From Euphorbia lathyris (lineage: Eukaryota; Streptophyta; Magnoliopsida; Malpighiales; Euphorbiaceae), in contig NC_088916.1 of assembly GCF_963576675.1 (NCBI RefSeq), positions 16,344,501 to 16,408,500 on the forward strand: a DNA stretch of 64,000 nt, written 5' to 3'. How positions within the stretch are numbered: the first letter of the stretch is position 1; every line of letters starts with the position of its first letter. Shown one piece after another: positions 9,296-19,519 of this stretch. The translations under genes and the position numbers were made by a program. The notes below the pieces were generated by a model, which worked only from the letters and a program-made list of their open reading frames with translations, was not told the DNA's origin and searched no databases.

Positions 9296-12159
9296 ATGAC
9301 TAAAGTTACCTTCAACATCTCCGGTGCTGGCCACTCTAAGCCCAGCTCCGATGAAACTTCCAGGCAAACCTCTGTGCCGGAATCCACCAAGGTCACCTCA
9401 CCGAGCAAAGGAAAAACTGGCCAAACCTCCTCTGGTAAGGGAAAGCCTGAAAACGTCCGAGAATGGAAGGTTGAGCCCTCAAGATGGGTATCTGAAGCAT
9501 TCGTACAAACCGAACAACCCTTCTGTGAGTGGATTTCATAAAATGGATGGACTGAACTGTTTTCAATTAGGGATCCCACCTATCCTGACCTTGTAAAGGA
9601 GTTTTACCACAACCTCCGCGTTGCTGATGATAACCAGGACTACCTGGTAACCGTGGTGAAAGAGAAAACCATCTTCATCAACCCTCTCTACCTAGGAAAT
9701 TTTCTCAAGTTAAAAACTGAGGGAACAAGGCTAAGGAGATCTGGAGATCAGGATGGTACTGGGTACGAGGTCAACTTCTGTAAACCTGCAGGCCACTCAG
9801 GAGAAGTATCCAGTTCCTCCATGGGTCAGCACTAGAAGATGGCTCATTATCTGTTGAGTTATTTTATCTATCCCAAGATTAACTGCACAACCTCAGCAAC
9901 AAACTTCGAGCAATGCTTCATCTGGCATATGCTGACGTACAAGCCGATCAACCTGCCAGTATTCCTCATTGCTGGCTTCCAAAGGAGTACCGGAACCTTA
10001 AGGCTAGGATCACTCATCACCAGGATCCTCATTGATCATCAGATAGACCTAACTGATGAAGAAATAGCTAAAGGATCAGAAATCACAGCGGCTTCGCTGA
10101 GAGCGTTGAAGTTCGGTCAGCCTCTAAAGAAAGGAAAAGCTGCTGCTGCTACTGGACAAGCTGAGGAAACAGTTGTTCCGCAGAAAGGGAAAAGATCTAA
10201 GGCACCCACTTCTCGTAAGAGGAAAGCTGTTGAGACTCCTTCACATGATTCTGAGTCTCCAGCTAAGAGGCAAAAGTCAGCTGGTACTAAGGGTCAGGAG
10301 AGACCTAAGTCAGCTGATAAACGAAGCAGGCAAGATGAGCCTGAAACTGAGGACAAAACTGATGCTGATGTGCAACCTCAGAAGAAGCACAAGTCTTCTC
10401 CACTGACTCCCCTCGATGTTATCCCTACTAACATTGTTGTGCCTGGTGACTCTCACTACACACAGTGTTTAGGAACTGTGTCTGAGGAACAAGAAGAAGA
10501 GGTGCATCTGGACGACCAGTTCATTGCACAAGTTGAGGAAGAATTGGATGGGGATTCTGATGACGATGATGAGAACAACGATGATGCTGACTCCGAGGAG
10601 ACAGCTAGTGAAATCGAAGCTGAGCAAGCCAATACTGGGTTTGCTGCTGGAGAAGAGCAAGAACTTGACCAACACAATGTTGATCAAGTCCAAGAGCAAG
10701 CTGTCCTCCCTCATCATGATCAGGAAGAAACTTCTCCTTCTCACTCAGGAGAGTCTATTCAAGCTGGCAAACCTCCTCCTCCTCGAAGAAGAAAACTCAT
10801 CAAGGCAAGTCAGAAAGAAGTCAGTGAGACTCCTGTTGAACTAACAACTCTTCCTACCTTTGCCATTCAACAACCAACCAAAGACCCCTCTGCCCTAAAA
10901 CTCAGATTTGTTGGGAGAAAACCTGCGGCATCCATCGAAAAACAAGCCTCTGTTTCTTCCCAACAGGAACATGCCGACCAAAATGCTTCTGCCACCTTAA
11001 CAAGTCAGGTTGAGACGAGTATTGTCAATACTGTCCATCCAAGCATTGTGCTGACTCCAAACACATCTGCCCCCATCAGTACAGACAGTATTCGAGTTTC
11101 CACTTCTCCAACTCATCTATCTGCCGATCAAACTCGTCCCCAAATGAACCAAGTGCAGATTGAAAACACCATTCCAGTCACTGACCATGTCATTCCTTTG
11201 ACTCCTCCTCCTACCGGTCACACTGATGTCACTGAAGGCTCTCAAAGCTATCTGAATGCCACTGAGTCCGGTAAAAGAATAATCGATTCAGTGCAAGCGT
11301 TGATCAAAGACCTTCAACAATCCACTCCTCCTGCTGCTGGGTCTTCATCTATTGAGACTACTCAGCTTTCCCAGGTCATTCAGCTTCTCAACGAAGTTAA
11401 GGGATTCAAGGACTTGCTGAATGTCATCATCTCCTATCAAACACAGCAAGCTAAGCAGGATTCCATCACCAAGCTGGCCGAGATCCAGCTGACAACTGTG
11501 CAACACTTAAACGCTCTACAACAGCAAGTACAGAACTTGTCAGCTGTGAACCCTGGATATGCAACTTCTGATGAGGTAAAGATGCTCTTTGCTCAGCTTC
11601 ACACCGAGCAACTCAAGACCAATGAGCAAATGGTCTCTTACTCTCAGTGCTCAGTGGAGCAAATTGGTGAAGCTATTCGATTGCTGAATCTGAACAAGCA
11701 AGAGATGGACACTGACCAAATGAAACAAAACGAGATGTTGTCTATCACAAGACAAACCTTCAATCACATCCGTCACACAAATGTTCAGCGTCAGTACTTT
11801 GACACCTACCTACTCAAAACCTTTCATCAAGTCATTGCTGGACTAACTGGTGCGCTTATATGGATTGGTAAGTCTGAAGCTTTCATCGTCAGTATGATCA
11901 GCGCTGCTGAACTCAAAATACCTGATGAAGTCTCAAATCAGGGAGTTGCCATTTTTGATGGTGTAAATGAAAGCGCTGACCGACTTAAAGCGCTGACCGA
12001 CTTAAAGCGCTTTCCAACGAACTAACCAGGGCTGTCTTAACCGACAGCTTTAGAATTCCTCCTCCCGATGCTGACAAAACGGGGGAGAGAGATCAAGCGA
12101 GAACACCAGCAAGAACACAGCATGGGTCAAGTCAGTCCCAACAGAAGAAAAAGAAATAG
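9296..12159 (+). pseudogene. Sirevirus-A env-like third ORF, two nonsense codons and a 17-bp duplication
   Basis: This is the third ORF typical of many Sireviruses, placed between pol and the 3' LTR; its role is unknown. One frame runs from ATG 9296 to 12023-12025 with only two stops, TAA at 9539-9541 and TAG at 9833-9835. The first part (about 9540-10080) resembles the putative plant transposon protein domain, with a hydrophobic helical region (HYLLSYFIYP). Next comes a basic Ser/Lys/Pro region, then a strongly acidic stretch (about 10490-10640), a Pro/Ser/Thr-rich stretch and a Gln-rich, probably coiled-coil C-terminal part (11280-11900). A 17-bp tandem duplication at 11971-12004 shifts the frame close to the end; the other frame stays open to TAG 12157-12159. 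No clear signal peptide is seen. Confidence 0.78.
11971..12004 (+). repeat. 17-bp tandem duplication inside the env-like ORF
   Basis: The unit AAGCGCTGACCGACTTA occurs twice in a row (11971-11987 and 11988-12004), followed by a third partial AAGCGCT. Seventeen is not a multiple of three, so it alters the reading frame. Confidence 0.95.
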
Positions 12160-12717
12160 ATATATAGGCTAGCTCAGTATAGGCTAAGTATGTAGTCTGT
12201 ATTTCTTTTTGCCTATCTTTGAACTGTTGATTGTAAACACTGACTATCTATTTTTAATATCAATACTTGCATCTTCCGTTCAAAACTCTGAGTTATGAAT
12301 TATTTGCATACGATGTTGTGTATAATGTTATTCTGTGTCTTCAATTAAATCAGCTATGTTTAAGACTTATAAAACTTACTGATTAAACCCAATACTGATA
12401 ACATGTTTGACATTGACTTATATGCCTATATAACATTGTCTTATAGAAATCATTGAACAACAAATTACTCAGCGCACTCTAAATGATTAAACCTTCCGCT
12501 TAATACTGAGTAAATAGAATATGTTACATAAGCTGACCTATATCTGAAAACTGACCTTAGACTTACTCAATTAAACCTTTAAATGTTTAGAGTAAAACTA
12601 AGTCAGTAACTCAATCCTGACGGGGGAGTTTGCTAAGTTATAATAGGTCAACTATCATGGGGGAGCTCAATACTGAGTTCCTCGCTGAATAGTTTTGCCA
12701 ACATCAAAATGGGGGAG
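12081..12717 (+). repeat. Repeated polypurine motifs (GGGGGAG) before the 3' LTR
   Basis: GGGGGAG occurs at about 12081, 12622, 12659 and 12711. The last, in AAAATGGGGGAGTT, abuts the 3' LTR and is the expected plus-strand primer. Multiple PPT-like motifs are a known Sirevirus trait. Confidence 0.8.
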
Positions 12718-12719
12718 TT

Positions 12720-14055
12720 TGTTGAAACACCTTTCTACATAATTTTGATTTGACAAAATTGTTTAAGTATAATTGAAATACATATTCTAAAACACACTAA
12801 GTTTAAGTGCTTTGATTTATTCTACTAATGTGTTTGTTCAATGTTGAGTTAAATTGTTTATAAGAAACAAGAATCAAAAGGCTCAAGCCCAATACGGAAG
12901 TCAAAGCCCAAGTCAAACAACTCAGTACCACTCGGCCCGCGTTTGTCAAAACGTTGTCGCTTTGGACAAAACGCAACTCAGCGAAAGAAGGATCTAGAAG
13001 ACCTTCGGGAACAACTTCAAGATGAAGCTGCTGAGTAGATTCGATAAACGTACAAGACAGCAGCTGGCTAAGGAAAACTTCCAGACAAAGTATTTCTACT
13101 TTGGGTAAAGTTCAGATGACACAGTATGCTGTCCAGTTGACTTTACCATAAAAGGAGAGACATTCTGCTAAGCTGACCGAGAACAGAAGATACACAAATC
13201 TGATTGGCCGAGAGCTCTGAGCAAGTCAGGATGACAACGATAGGAAGCCGTTTCCCTCCAACGGTTATTTCGAAATTCGAAATGACTGATGCCCAAACGT
13301 CTCTATAAATAGAGTGCTATCAGAAGCTTTAATACTTACAAAACTTGATCAAGCCATTACGCTGACCAAATCTCTACGCAAAGTTCTGCAAGCAAAAAGC
13401 AAAGCAACCTTACACTACATTTAATATCTTTTGTGTAAAAGTCTAGAGTGATTATTCAATCATCTAAGGTGTCTTAGTAAATCATTGTTTAGGACAAACA
13501 CTTATCATTTCTAGAAAGTAGAAAGGAGAGGCTGAGTACTCGGTTATAGTACTCAGCGAGAGATTAGGATTGAGTAGAGGTATAAAGGAAGGTACTCTTG
13601 TTATACTCAGTTGCTAAGATTGTAAAAGGTTTGAGGCTCTACCTTTAAAGAGCTCAGTAGAGGATTCGAAATCTCGGAACGTGTTCCGGGGACAGGACGT
13701 AGGCTTAGAAGAAGCCGAACCTGGATAAATCTGCTGAGTAACGTATTTCTTACCTTAAACTCCTTATATATATTGCTTGCTTAAATAACCAAAAACTGAC
13801 CAAGTTAAGAGGTCAAGCTGAGTTGTGCGCATCGAACATCTGAGCTCAGGAATAGACTTTAAGTGCTATCTCCTGACTCAAGTCAAGAAACTGACCTAGT
13901 CACCGGTTGACTAAGCCAGTATCTTACTGATCACTCAGCGTCGCTGTTGAATCCTTTTTCTCTTTAGAAAAGAATTCTGCCCTAAGGTTGAAAAGTTTAA
14001 ATAGTTCCTAACCCCCCCCTTGGAACTATACTTCCAACGTTATAAGGGACCAACA
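12720..14055 (+). repeat. 3' LTR of Sirevirus-A
   Basis: 1336 bp from TGTTGAAACACC to GGGACCAACA, nearly identical to 2559-3894, with a TATA box at 13304-13312. The copy of ATATT at 14056-14060 follows directly. Confidence 0.95.
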
Positions 14056-14441
14056 ATATTAACACTCATAGAGTAAAGAACCTCCTAAAGCCGCTTCCGA
14101 TTGGCCAGGACAGGGTCAGCATACACCAGGGTAATGAAAAATGGGTTATTACCAGCAACACTTACTTTACTATGAATAAACTATTTATCCATACTAATTA
14201 TATCAAAATGAACGCGATCTGGCTTCCAGAAAAGCCAAATCCCACCAGCCCGGCCAGTAGCCTCCGATCTAACACAGTTCCAGTTTTTAAACTTTTTAGC
14301 CACCTCATCTGCTTTATCTCCACTAATCTTAGTTTCCATTAAAGCAAAACAAGAAGGATTAAATTGTTTGATTAAATCATTAACATGGATACGGGTAGCC
14401 TTGCTAGCCGCACCTCTAACATTCCAAAGCAACAAATCCAT
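14056..14441 (-). pseudogene. LINE-A ORF2 N-terminus (APE-type endonuclease start)
   Basis: ORF2 starts at the ATG at 14441-14439 (MDLLLWNVRG) and contains the endonuclease Asn motif WNVRG and Glu motif METKISG. In-frame TAG codons at 14183-14181 and 14087-14085 match CAG and TGG codons of LINE-B. The end of ORF1 lies just upstream, with its TAG stop at 14476-14474 in a different frame, so the normal ORF1 stop/ORF2 start arrangement survives here but not in LINE-B. Confidence 0.85.
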
Positions 14442-14531
14442 AGAAAGGAGGACAACTGACCGCACCCACAAACCTAAGACATGTATTTATTAGGGGCTCC
14501 TGAGAGCCTTGCCGAGGTACCCGCAGGCCCT
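14056..14531 (-). mobile_element. LINE-A, continuation beyond Sirevirus-A
   Basis: LINE-A resumes after the ATATT duplication and is again cut at 14531 by the 5' LTR of Sirevirus-B. It corresponds to about 39390-39850 of LINE-B. Confidence 0.9.
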
Positions 14532-15879
14532 TGTTGAAATACCTTTCCACATGATTTTGATTTGACAAACTTATTTAAGTAAAATTAAATATATTCTAAA
14601 CACACTAAGTTTAAATGCTTTGATTTATTATACTAATGTGTTTGTTCAATGTTGAGTTAAAATTGTTTATAAGACATAAAGAATAAAAACCCCAAGGCCC
14701 ATACGGAAGTCAAGGCCCAAGTCAAACAGATCAAGACAACTCGGCCCGCGTGTGCAAAACGCTGTCGTTCTGATCAAAACGCAACTCAGCAAGAGAAGGA
14801 TCTAGAAGACCTTCGTTGAACAACTTCGGAGTGAAGCCGCTGAGTTGAATCGACAAAGAGTACAAGACAACAGCTGAGCAAGAACAACTTCCAGACAAAG
14901 TGTTTCCACTTTGGGTAAAGTTCAGAAGACACAGAACGCTGTCTAGTTGACCTTACCGAAAATGGAGAGACATTCTGCCGAGCTGACTAAAAGCTGCTCA
15001 ACACTGACCGAGGACAGAAGATACTCAAATCTGATTGGCCGAGAGCTCTGAGCAAGACTGAGTGACAACGACAGGAAGCCGTTTCCCTCTAACGGTTATT
15101 TTGAAATTCGAAATGATCGATGTCTCAGACGTCTCTATAAATAGAGCCCTTCAGTTGCTTCATTTCATACAGAACTTGATCAAGCCATTACGCTGACCAA
15201 AATTCTACTCAAAGTTCTGCAAGAAAAAGCAAATCAAATTCTTACACCAAATTTCATATCTTTTGTGTAAAAGTCTAGAGTGATTATTCAATCATCTAAG
15301 GTGTCTTAGCAATTGTTGTTTAGGACAAATCTTTATCATTTCTAGAGATTAAAAAGGAGAGGCTGAGTACTCGGTTATAGTACTCAGCGTGAGTTTAGGA
15401 GTGAGTAGAGGTATAGAGGAAGGTACTCTTGTTATACTCAGCTTCTAAGTTGTAAAAGGTTTGATGCTCTACCGTTAAAGAGCTCAGTAGAGAATTCGAA
15501 ATCTCGGAATGTGTTCCGGGGACAGGACGTAGGCTTGGAGGCCGAACCTGGATAAATCTGCTGAGTAATATCTTTCTAACCTTAAACTCCTTAATATATA
15601 TATTGCTTGCTTAAACAAAACTGACAAAGTAAAGAGGTCAAGCTGAGTTGTGCGCATTGAATATCTGAGCTCAGGAATAGATCCTAAGTGCTATCTCCTG
15701 ACTCAAGTAAAGAAACTGACCTAGTCACCAGTTGACTAAGCCAGTGTCTTGCTATTCACTCAGCGCCGCTGTTAAAACCTTTTTTTCTGAAGAAAAAGAA
15801 GTCTGCCCTAAAGAAAAATTTTAAATAGTTCCTAACCCCCCCCTTGGAACTATACTTGTAATGTTATAAGGGACCAACA
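14532..15879 (+). repeat. 5' LTR of Sirevirus-B
   Basis: 1348 bp from TGTTGAAATACC to GGACCAACA. It aligns over its length with the Sirevirus-A LTRs but with many more differences, so it is an older or different subfamily copy. TATA box at 15136-15144. Confidence 0.92.
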
Positions 15880-15882
15880 AGT

Positions 15883-15894
15883 GGTATCAGAGCT
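15883..15894 (+). other. Primer-binding site (tRNA-iMet), Sirevirus-B
   Basis: TGGTATCAGAGC starts three bases after the LTR, as in Sirevirus-A. Confidence 0.92.
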
Positions 15895-15941
15895 TAAAAG
15901 CTCACTGTAAAAGGTTTAACCACCTTGAGCTGATCCCCACT

Positions 15942-17684
15942 ATGGGCGAAAACAGCACTCGGTTTCTCCCAGGAAACCAAACAACTCAGTTCTTACCTGA
16001 GGGACTGTCCATTACTCGGCCTCCCCTATTCTTCGGGTCTAACTATACCTTCTGGAAGAATATGATGAAAAATTTCATTCAGGCTACAAATATGAGTGCC
16101 TGGCTATCCATAGTCCAAGGCCCATTTGTACCTGTCGAAGTTGTGGCTGGCCAAATAGTTGTTAAAGCTGAGGCCAAATGGACAGAGGATGATCTCAAGA
16201 AGCTACAAAATCACGCTTCGGCTATAAACATGCTTCACTGTGCGCTCGATGCTGCAGAATATAATAAAATTTCAGGTTGTGAGTCGGCGCAAGAGATCTG
16301 GAAGAAGCTGGAGGTCACCTACGAAGGAACCAATAAAGTAAAGGAGTCCAAGGTGAACCAGCAGATGAGACTGTATGAGCTGTTCAAAATGAACGATGAT
16401 GAGGGAATATCTGACATGAATGCAAGGTTTACAAACATCATCAATGAGCTCAAGAAACTTGGGAAGATCTTCACTGAGGAAGAACAAGTCAAGAAGATTC
16501 TCAGGAGTCTTCCTAAAGACTGGCAAGCAAAGAAGACCGCTGTTGAGGAAGCTCAGGACTTAACCACCTACAAATATGATGAGCTCATCGGCTCGCTGCT
16601 GACCCATGAGATATCAATGAAAAACTTCGAGGTGAAGGAAAAGTCTGAAGACAAGAAGCAGAAGTCTCTTGTCATGAAAGCTGACTCCACTGATGGGAAC
16701 TCAACAGACGACGAAGAGATGGCTATGTTCACCAGAAAGATGAAAAGGCTATTCAGAAAGAATGACAAATATTCTAAGAAGCCTTACAGAAAGTTTGATA
16801 AGTATAAAGCTGACTCAAGTGACAGCAAATACAAAAAGGACAGCTCAAAGCCCATTACATGCTTTGAATGTCATCAAACTGGCCATATCAAGTCAAGCTG
16901 CCCCACGCTGAGGAAAGAAAAGAAGAACGGCAAGAAGGCAATGGTGGCAACATGGAGCGACAGTGATGAGTCTTCATCAACAGAAGCTGAGGCCACTGAG
17001 TCAGCGAAGATATGCTTTATGGCTGACGAACTTGCTGAGCCGTGCGTCTCTGAGCATGCTGACCCCTCCATTGCATCTGACGATGAGGAGCAATCAAATG
17101 AGGTAATATCACTTCCCCAGCTCAGAAATGAAATGGTAAAGGCCCTGAGTGACCTCTACACACTTGTTAAAAAGTGTAATAAGAAAGTTAGAGCACTCAG
17201 CAGGCATTGTGACGAGGTTGAAGAGGTCAAGCTGAGTGACCTCAGATTCCTTCTTCAGGACAACTCAACTTTGCATGATAACATGGAGATCATACATAAG
17301 TCTGTCTCTGAAGTCCAATCAGATTCTAAGAAACTGAGAAAGGACGTCACAGCTATCCAGAACCAACTAAAGGTTCCAAACAAAAGAAATATTCCTCGGA
17401 ATACTCAGTACCGAGGTACTGTTCAGCAGAGATGGAATCCCCAGCGGAATGTCCAGTGTGACTTCTGTGGGAAGAAAGGACACACCACAAAGGTGTGCTG
17501 GCACGCTCAGCACTGGGGTGCTGACCAGTCAGTGAGAAATCCTAAACGGAAGGTCAGCTGTGACTTCTGTGGAAAGAATGGACATACTGTCCATGTATGT
17601 CGCCATAAAATAAAATATGATGATTTACCTGTTGAACCTAACAAGCAAGGACCCAAAAAGAATTGGGTACCTAAGAGTAACTAG
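15942..17684 (+). CDS. Sirevirus-B gag, open reading frame
   Basis: An uninterrupted frame of 580 residues, colinear with the broken gag of Sirevirus-A. It has a copia gag N-terminus (MGENSTRF, FWKNMMKNF) and a CCHC knuckle CFECHQTGHIKSSC near residues 307-320. An acidic region and two CDFCGK knuckles near the C-terminus follow. It should bind element RNA and assemble particles. It retains CAA where Sirevirus-A has TAA. The stop is TAG 17682-17684. Because the rest of the element is lost, any product could act only in trans on related elements. Confidence 0.92.
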   Translation: MGENSTRFLPGNQTTQFLPEGLSITRPPLFFGSNYTFWKNMMKNFIQATNMSAWLSIVQGPFVPVEVVAGQIVVKAEAKWTEDDLKKLQNHASAINMLHCALDAAEYNKISGCESAQEIWKKLEVTYEGTNKVKESKVNQQMRLYELFKMNDDEGISDMNARFTNIINELKKLGKIFTEEEQVKKILRSLPKDWQAKKTAVEEAQDLTTYKYDELIGSLLTHEISMKNFEVKEKSEDKKQKSLVMKADSTDGNSTDDEEMAMFTRKMKRLFRKNDKYSKKPYRKFDKYKADSSDSKYKKDSSKPITCFECHQTGHIKSSCPTLRKEKKNGKKAMVATWSDSDESSSTEAEATESAKICFMADELAEPCVSEHADPSIASDDEEQSNEVISLPQLRNEMVKALSDLYTLVKKCNKKVRALSRHCDEVEEVKLSDLRFLLQDNSTLHDNMEIIHKSVSEVQSDSKKLRKDVTAIQNQLKVPNKRNIPRNTQYRGTVQQRWNPQRNVQCDFCGKKGHTTKVCWHAQHWGADQSVRNPKRKVSCDFCGKNGHTVHVCRHKIKYDDLPVEPNKQGPKKNWVPKSN

Positions 17685-17689
17685 TTACA

Positions 17690-18181
17690 TTGCAGGTAAG
17701 CCTGAGATGTGCTGAGAAGTCAAAGATGTGGTATATTGACAGTGCATGCTCGAGGCATATGACTGGTGATGAAACTCAGTTCATCACATTTGAGCGTAAA
17801 CGAGGAGGAAGCGTAAGTTTTGGAGACAACAAAAAGGGTAAGATAGTAGGGTCAGGAACCGTTGGAGGTAATCCTACTATTGAGTCAGTCTCCCTAGTCA
17901 GCGGACTCAAATATAACTTACTCAGCGTAGCTCAGCTATGTGACAATGGGAGAAAAGTTATATTTGATGACACTGGATGTAAAATATACGAGGGTAAAAC
18001 TAATGAGTTAATTTTAACTGCCCCTCGCATTGATAATGTCTTCATGCTGAACTTAGAGAAAAAGTTTTCAAAAACTGTATGCTTAGTTTCAAAGGAAGAA
18101 AATTCCTGGCTATGGCACAGGAGACTTGGTCATGTAAGCATGGACCTCCTGACCAAATTAGCAATAGCCCCACTCCTGTGA
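17690..18181 (+). pseudogene. Sirevirus-B pol, truncated in the integrase zinc finger
   Basis: The pol frame again begins just after the gag stop in a different frame. The codon equivalent to the pol ATG of Sirevirus-A is TTG here. The protease region (WYIDSACSRHMTG) and the WHRRLGH part of the integrase finger are present. Homology ends at about 18164, after which the frame reads a few unrelated residues to a stop at 18179-18181. Confidence 0.9.
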
Positions 18182-18684
18182 TCCCTCGAGCCGAGCAGCT
18201 CCTCCCCCTCTGCCTGGCACCGCCCGGCATCGCCCGGCACCTAAAGCCAACTCTGCCCCAGCCGCACCCCCCAGATCTGCCGGCACCTCAGACCTAACGC
18301 TCACCACCATGCCAGCGCTGGCCCCAGCGCCTTGCCCGATCCGTCCAGCACCGGCAAATTGCAGGAGACACTCTCGCCCCCCACCATCGCCCCTAACCTT
18401 TCCTGAGTGCCACGGCCGGCGCCACCCTCTCCCTGCACAGCCGCAAAGCCCCCCAGGCTAATCACCGCCTGATCCACATCCAGATCAGGCCTAGATCCGC
18501 TCCCCCCATCCCCGAAAGACGTCGATCTCCCCTTGCCTTCCTCCCCATCCCCATCCGACCAAGGATCCGACTCCCTCGCCTTCCCCACCTCCCGATCCGG
18601 CCAACCCGCTCGCCGCCGCACCCCCCCACCGCCTGCCTGAACCCTTTCACCAGAGCGCTCCCTTACCCTGTTCTCCGTCCGCGA
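18165..18684 (-). other. GC-rich segment, possibly the 5' end of LINE-A
   Basis: This 520-bp stretch is far richer in G and C than its neighbours and joins Sirevirus-B directly. On the minus strand it shows Gly/Arg-rich open frames (18621-18301), similar in composition to the GC-rich 5' region of LINE-B (37490-37900). I could not align the two convincingly. If it is LINE-A, then most of LINE-A ORF1 and most of Sirevirus-B were lost in one deletion. Its right end meets repeat segment 1. Confidence 0.35.
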
Positions 18685-19371
18685 TAGTTGGATTTCTCTT
18701 TTTTTATGTTTTTTTTTTAATTTTTAAGTCGAAAATAATGAGCATGATAAGTCACCTTGAATTGCTTTTTTATTTATAATTTCTTATATATATATATAAT
18801 TTACAAAAATAATTTTAAATTAATTGTATATATATTTAATATATAAAAAATTTATTTATTTATTGCATCATCTGATCCAACCAACCCAAGTTATACAATA
18901 TGACCAAGTGATCCCTGATCCAACTAAATTAGATCATTTTTACATTTTATTAAAAAGTACAAATTTATTATAGTTATATCAAATAGAGCAGTTATCCCAT
19001 TTAAAATTAGAATTTTCTTTATAAATTACTACCCCTGTATCCATTTAAAAACTTTATTTAAAATATAGATATCAAATTTAAAGCATGGAATGTTATTAAA
19101 ATATAGATATGAAATTTAAAATTTTTATGTTTTTCTATGGAATGTTGTTTTGATAGTATGAAATGTTATTAAAATTTAAGATTTTTATATTTAGTGTATG
19201 GAAGGTAGTTTTGTATGGTAAGTTGTTAATCTATGTATATTCATTTTTGAGTTTTGGCTATTGGCTGAGCTATTTATATTTTTATTTCAATTTTTTTTAA
19301 TCAATAGTTTAGGATTGCCACACATATAATTTGGTAGTTCATCCCTAGCATCAACGATCACCTGAACATTT

Positions 19372-19500
19372 TAATGGAAATAAAGTATGAAATACTATTA
19401 TCATATAATTAATCATTTATTTCAAAATAATTTCATACTAATATACTTAAAAAAATAATTTTCAACAATTTGCATAACTCCTCTATAACGTTCACCTCGT
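19372..19500. other. Small insertion flanked by GAACATTT repeats
   Basis: About 129 bp, absent from segment 2, lies between GAACATTT at 19364-19371 and at 19501-19508. An 8-bp duplication suggests hAT-type insertion, but I see no terminal inverted repeats. Confidence 0.4.
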
Positions 19501-19519
19501 GAACATTTCAAGAGCTCTT

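Larger units (their letters stand above)
2559..14055 (+). mobile_element. Sirevirus-A, Ty1/copia LTR retrotransposon with env-like ORF, complete structure
   Basis: The element is 11,497 bp, bounded by TG...CA LTRs of equal length (1336 bp) and by ATATT duplications. The order is 5' LTR, tRNA-iMet primer site, gag, pol (protease, integrase, RT, RNase H), env-like ORF, several polypurine motifs, 3' LTR. Copia domain order, very long LTRs, three CCHC knuckles in gag, a third ORF after pol and repeated PPT motifs together identify the Sirevirus lineage. The LTRs differ by roughly 17 substitutions counted by eye, nearly all transitions, so the insertion is fairly young. The gag and env-like ORFs carry nonsense codons, so it is not autonomous as it stands. 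Confidence 0.93.
14532..18164 (+). mobile_element. Sirevirus-B, 5' part only (LTR, gag, start of pol)
   Basis: A second Sirevirus of the same family as A, inserted in LINE-A at the ORF1 end. It has a full 5' LTR, primer site, an open gag and the first part of pol. Similarity to Sirevirus-A stops at about 18164 inside the integrase zinc-finger region. RT, RNase H, env-like ORF and 3' LTR are missing, so no target duplication can be checked; the left flank is GCCCT. Confidence 0.92.

Noticed and set aside
10456..10744. Ser-rich minus-strand frames opposite the env-like ORF
   Set aside because: They mirror the acidic GAT/GAA/GAG-rich stretch of the env-like ORF and have no independent support.
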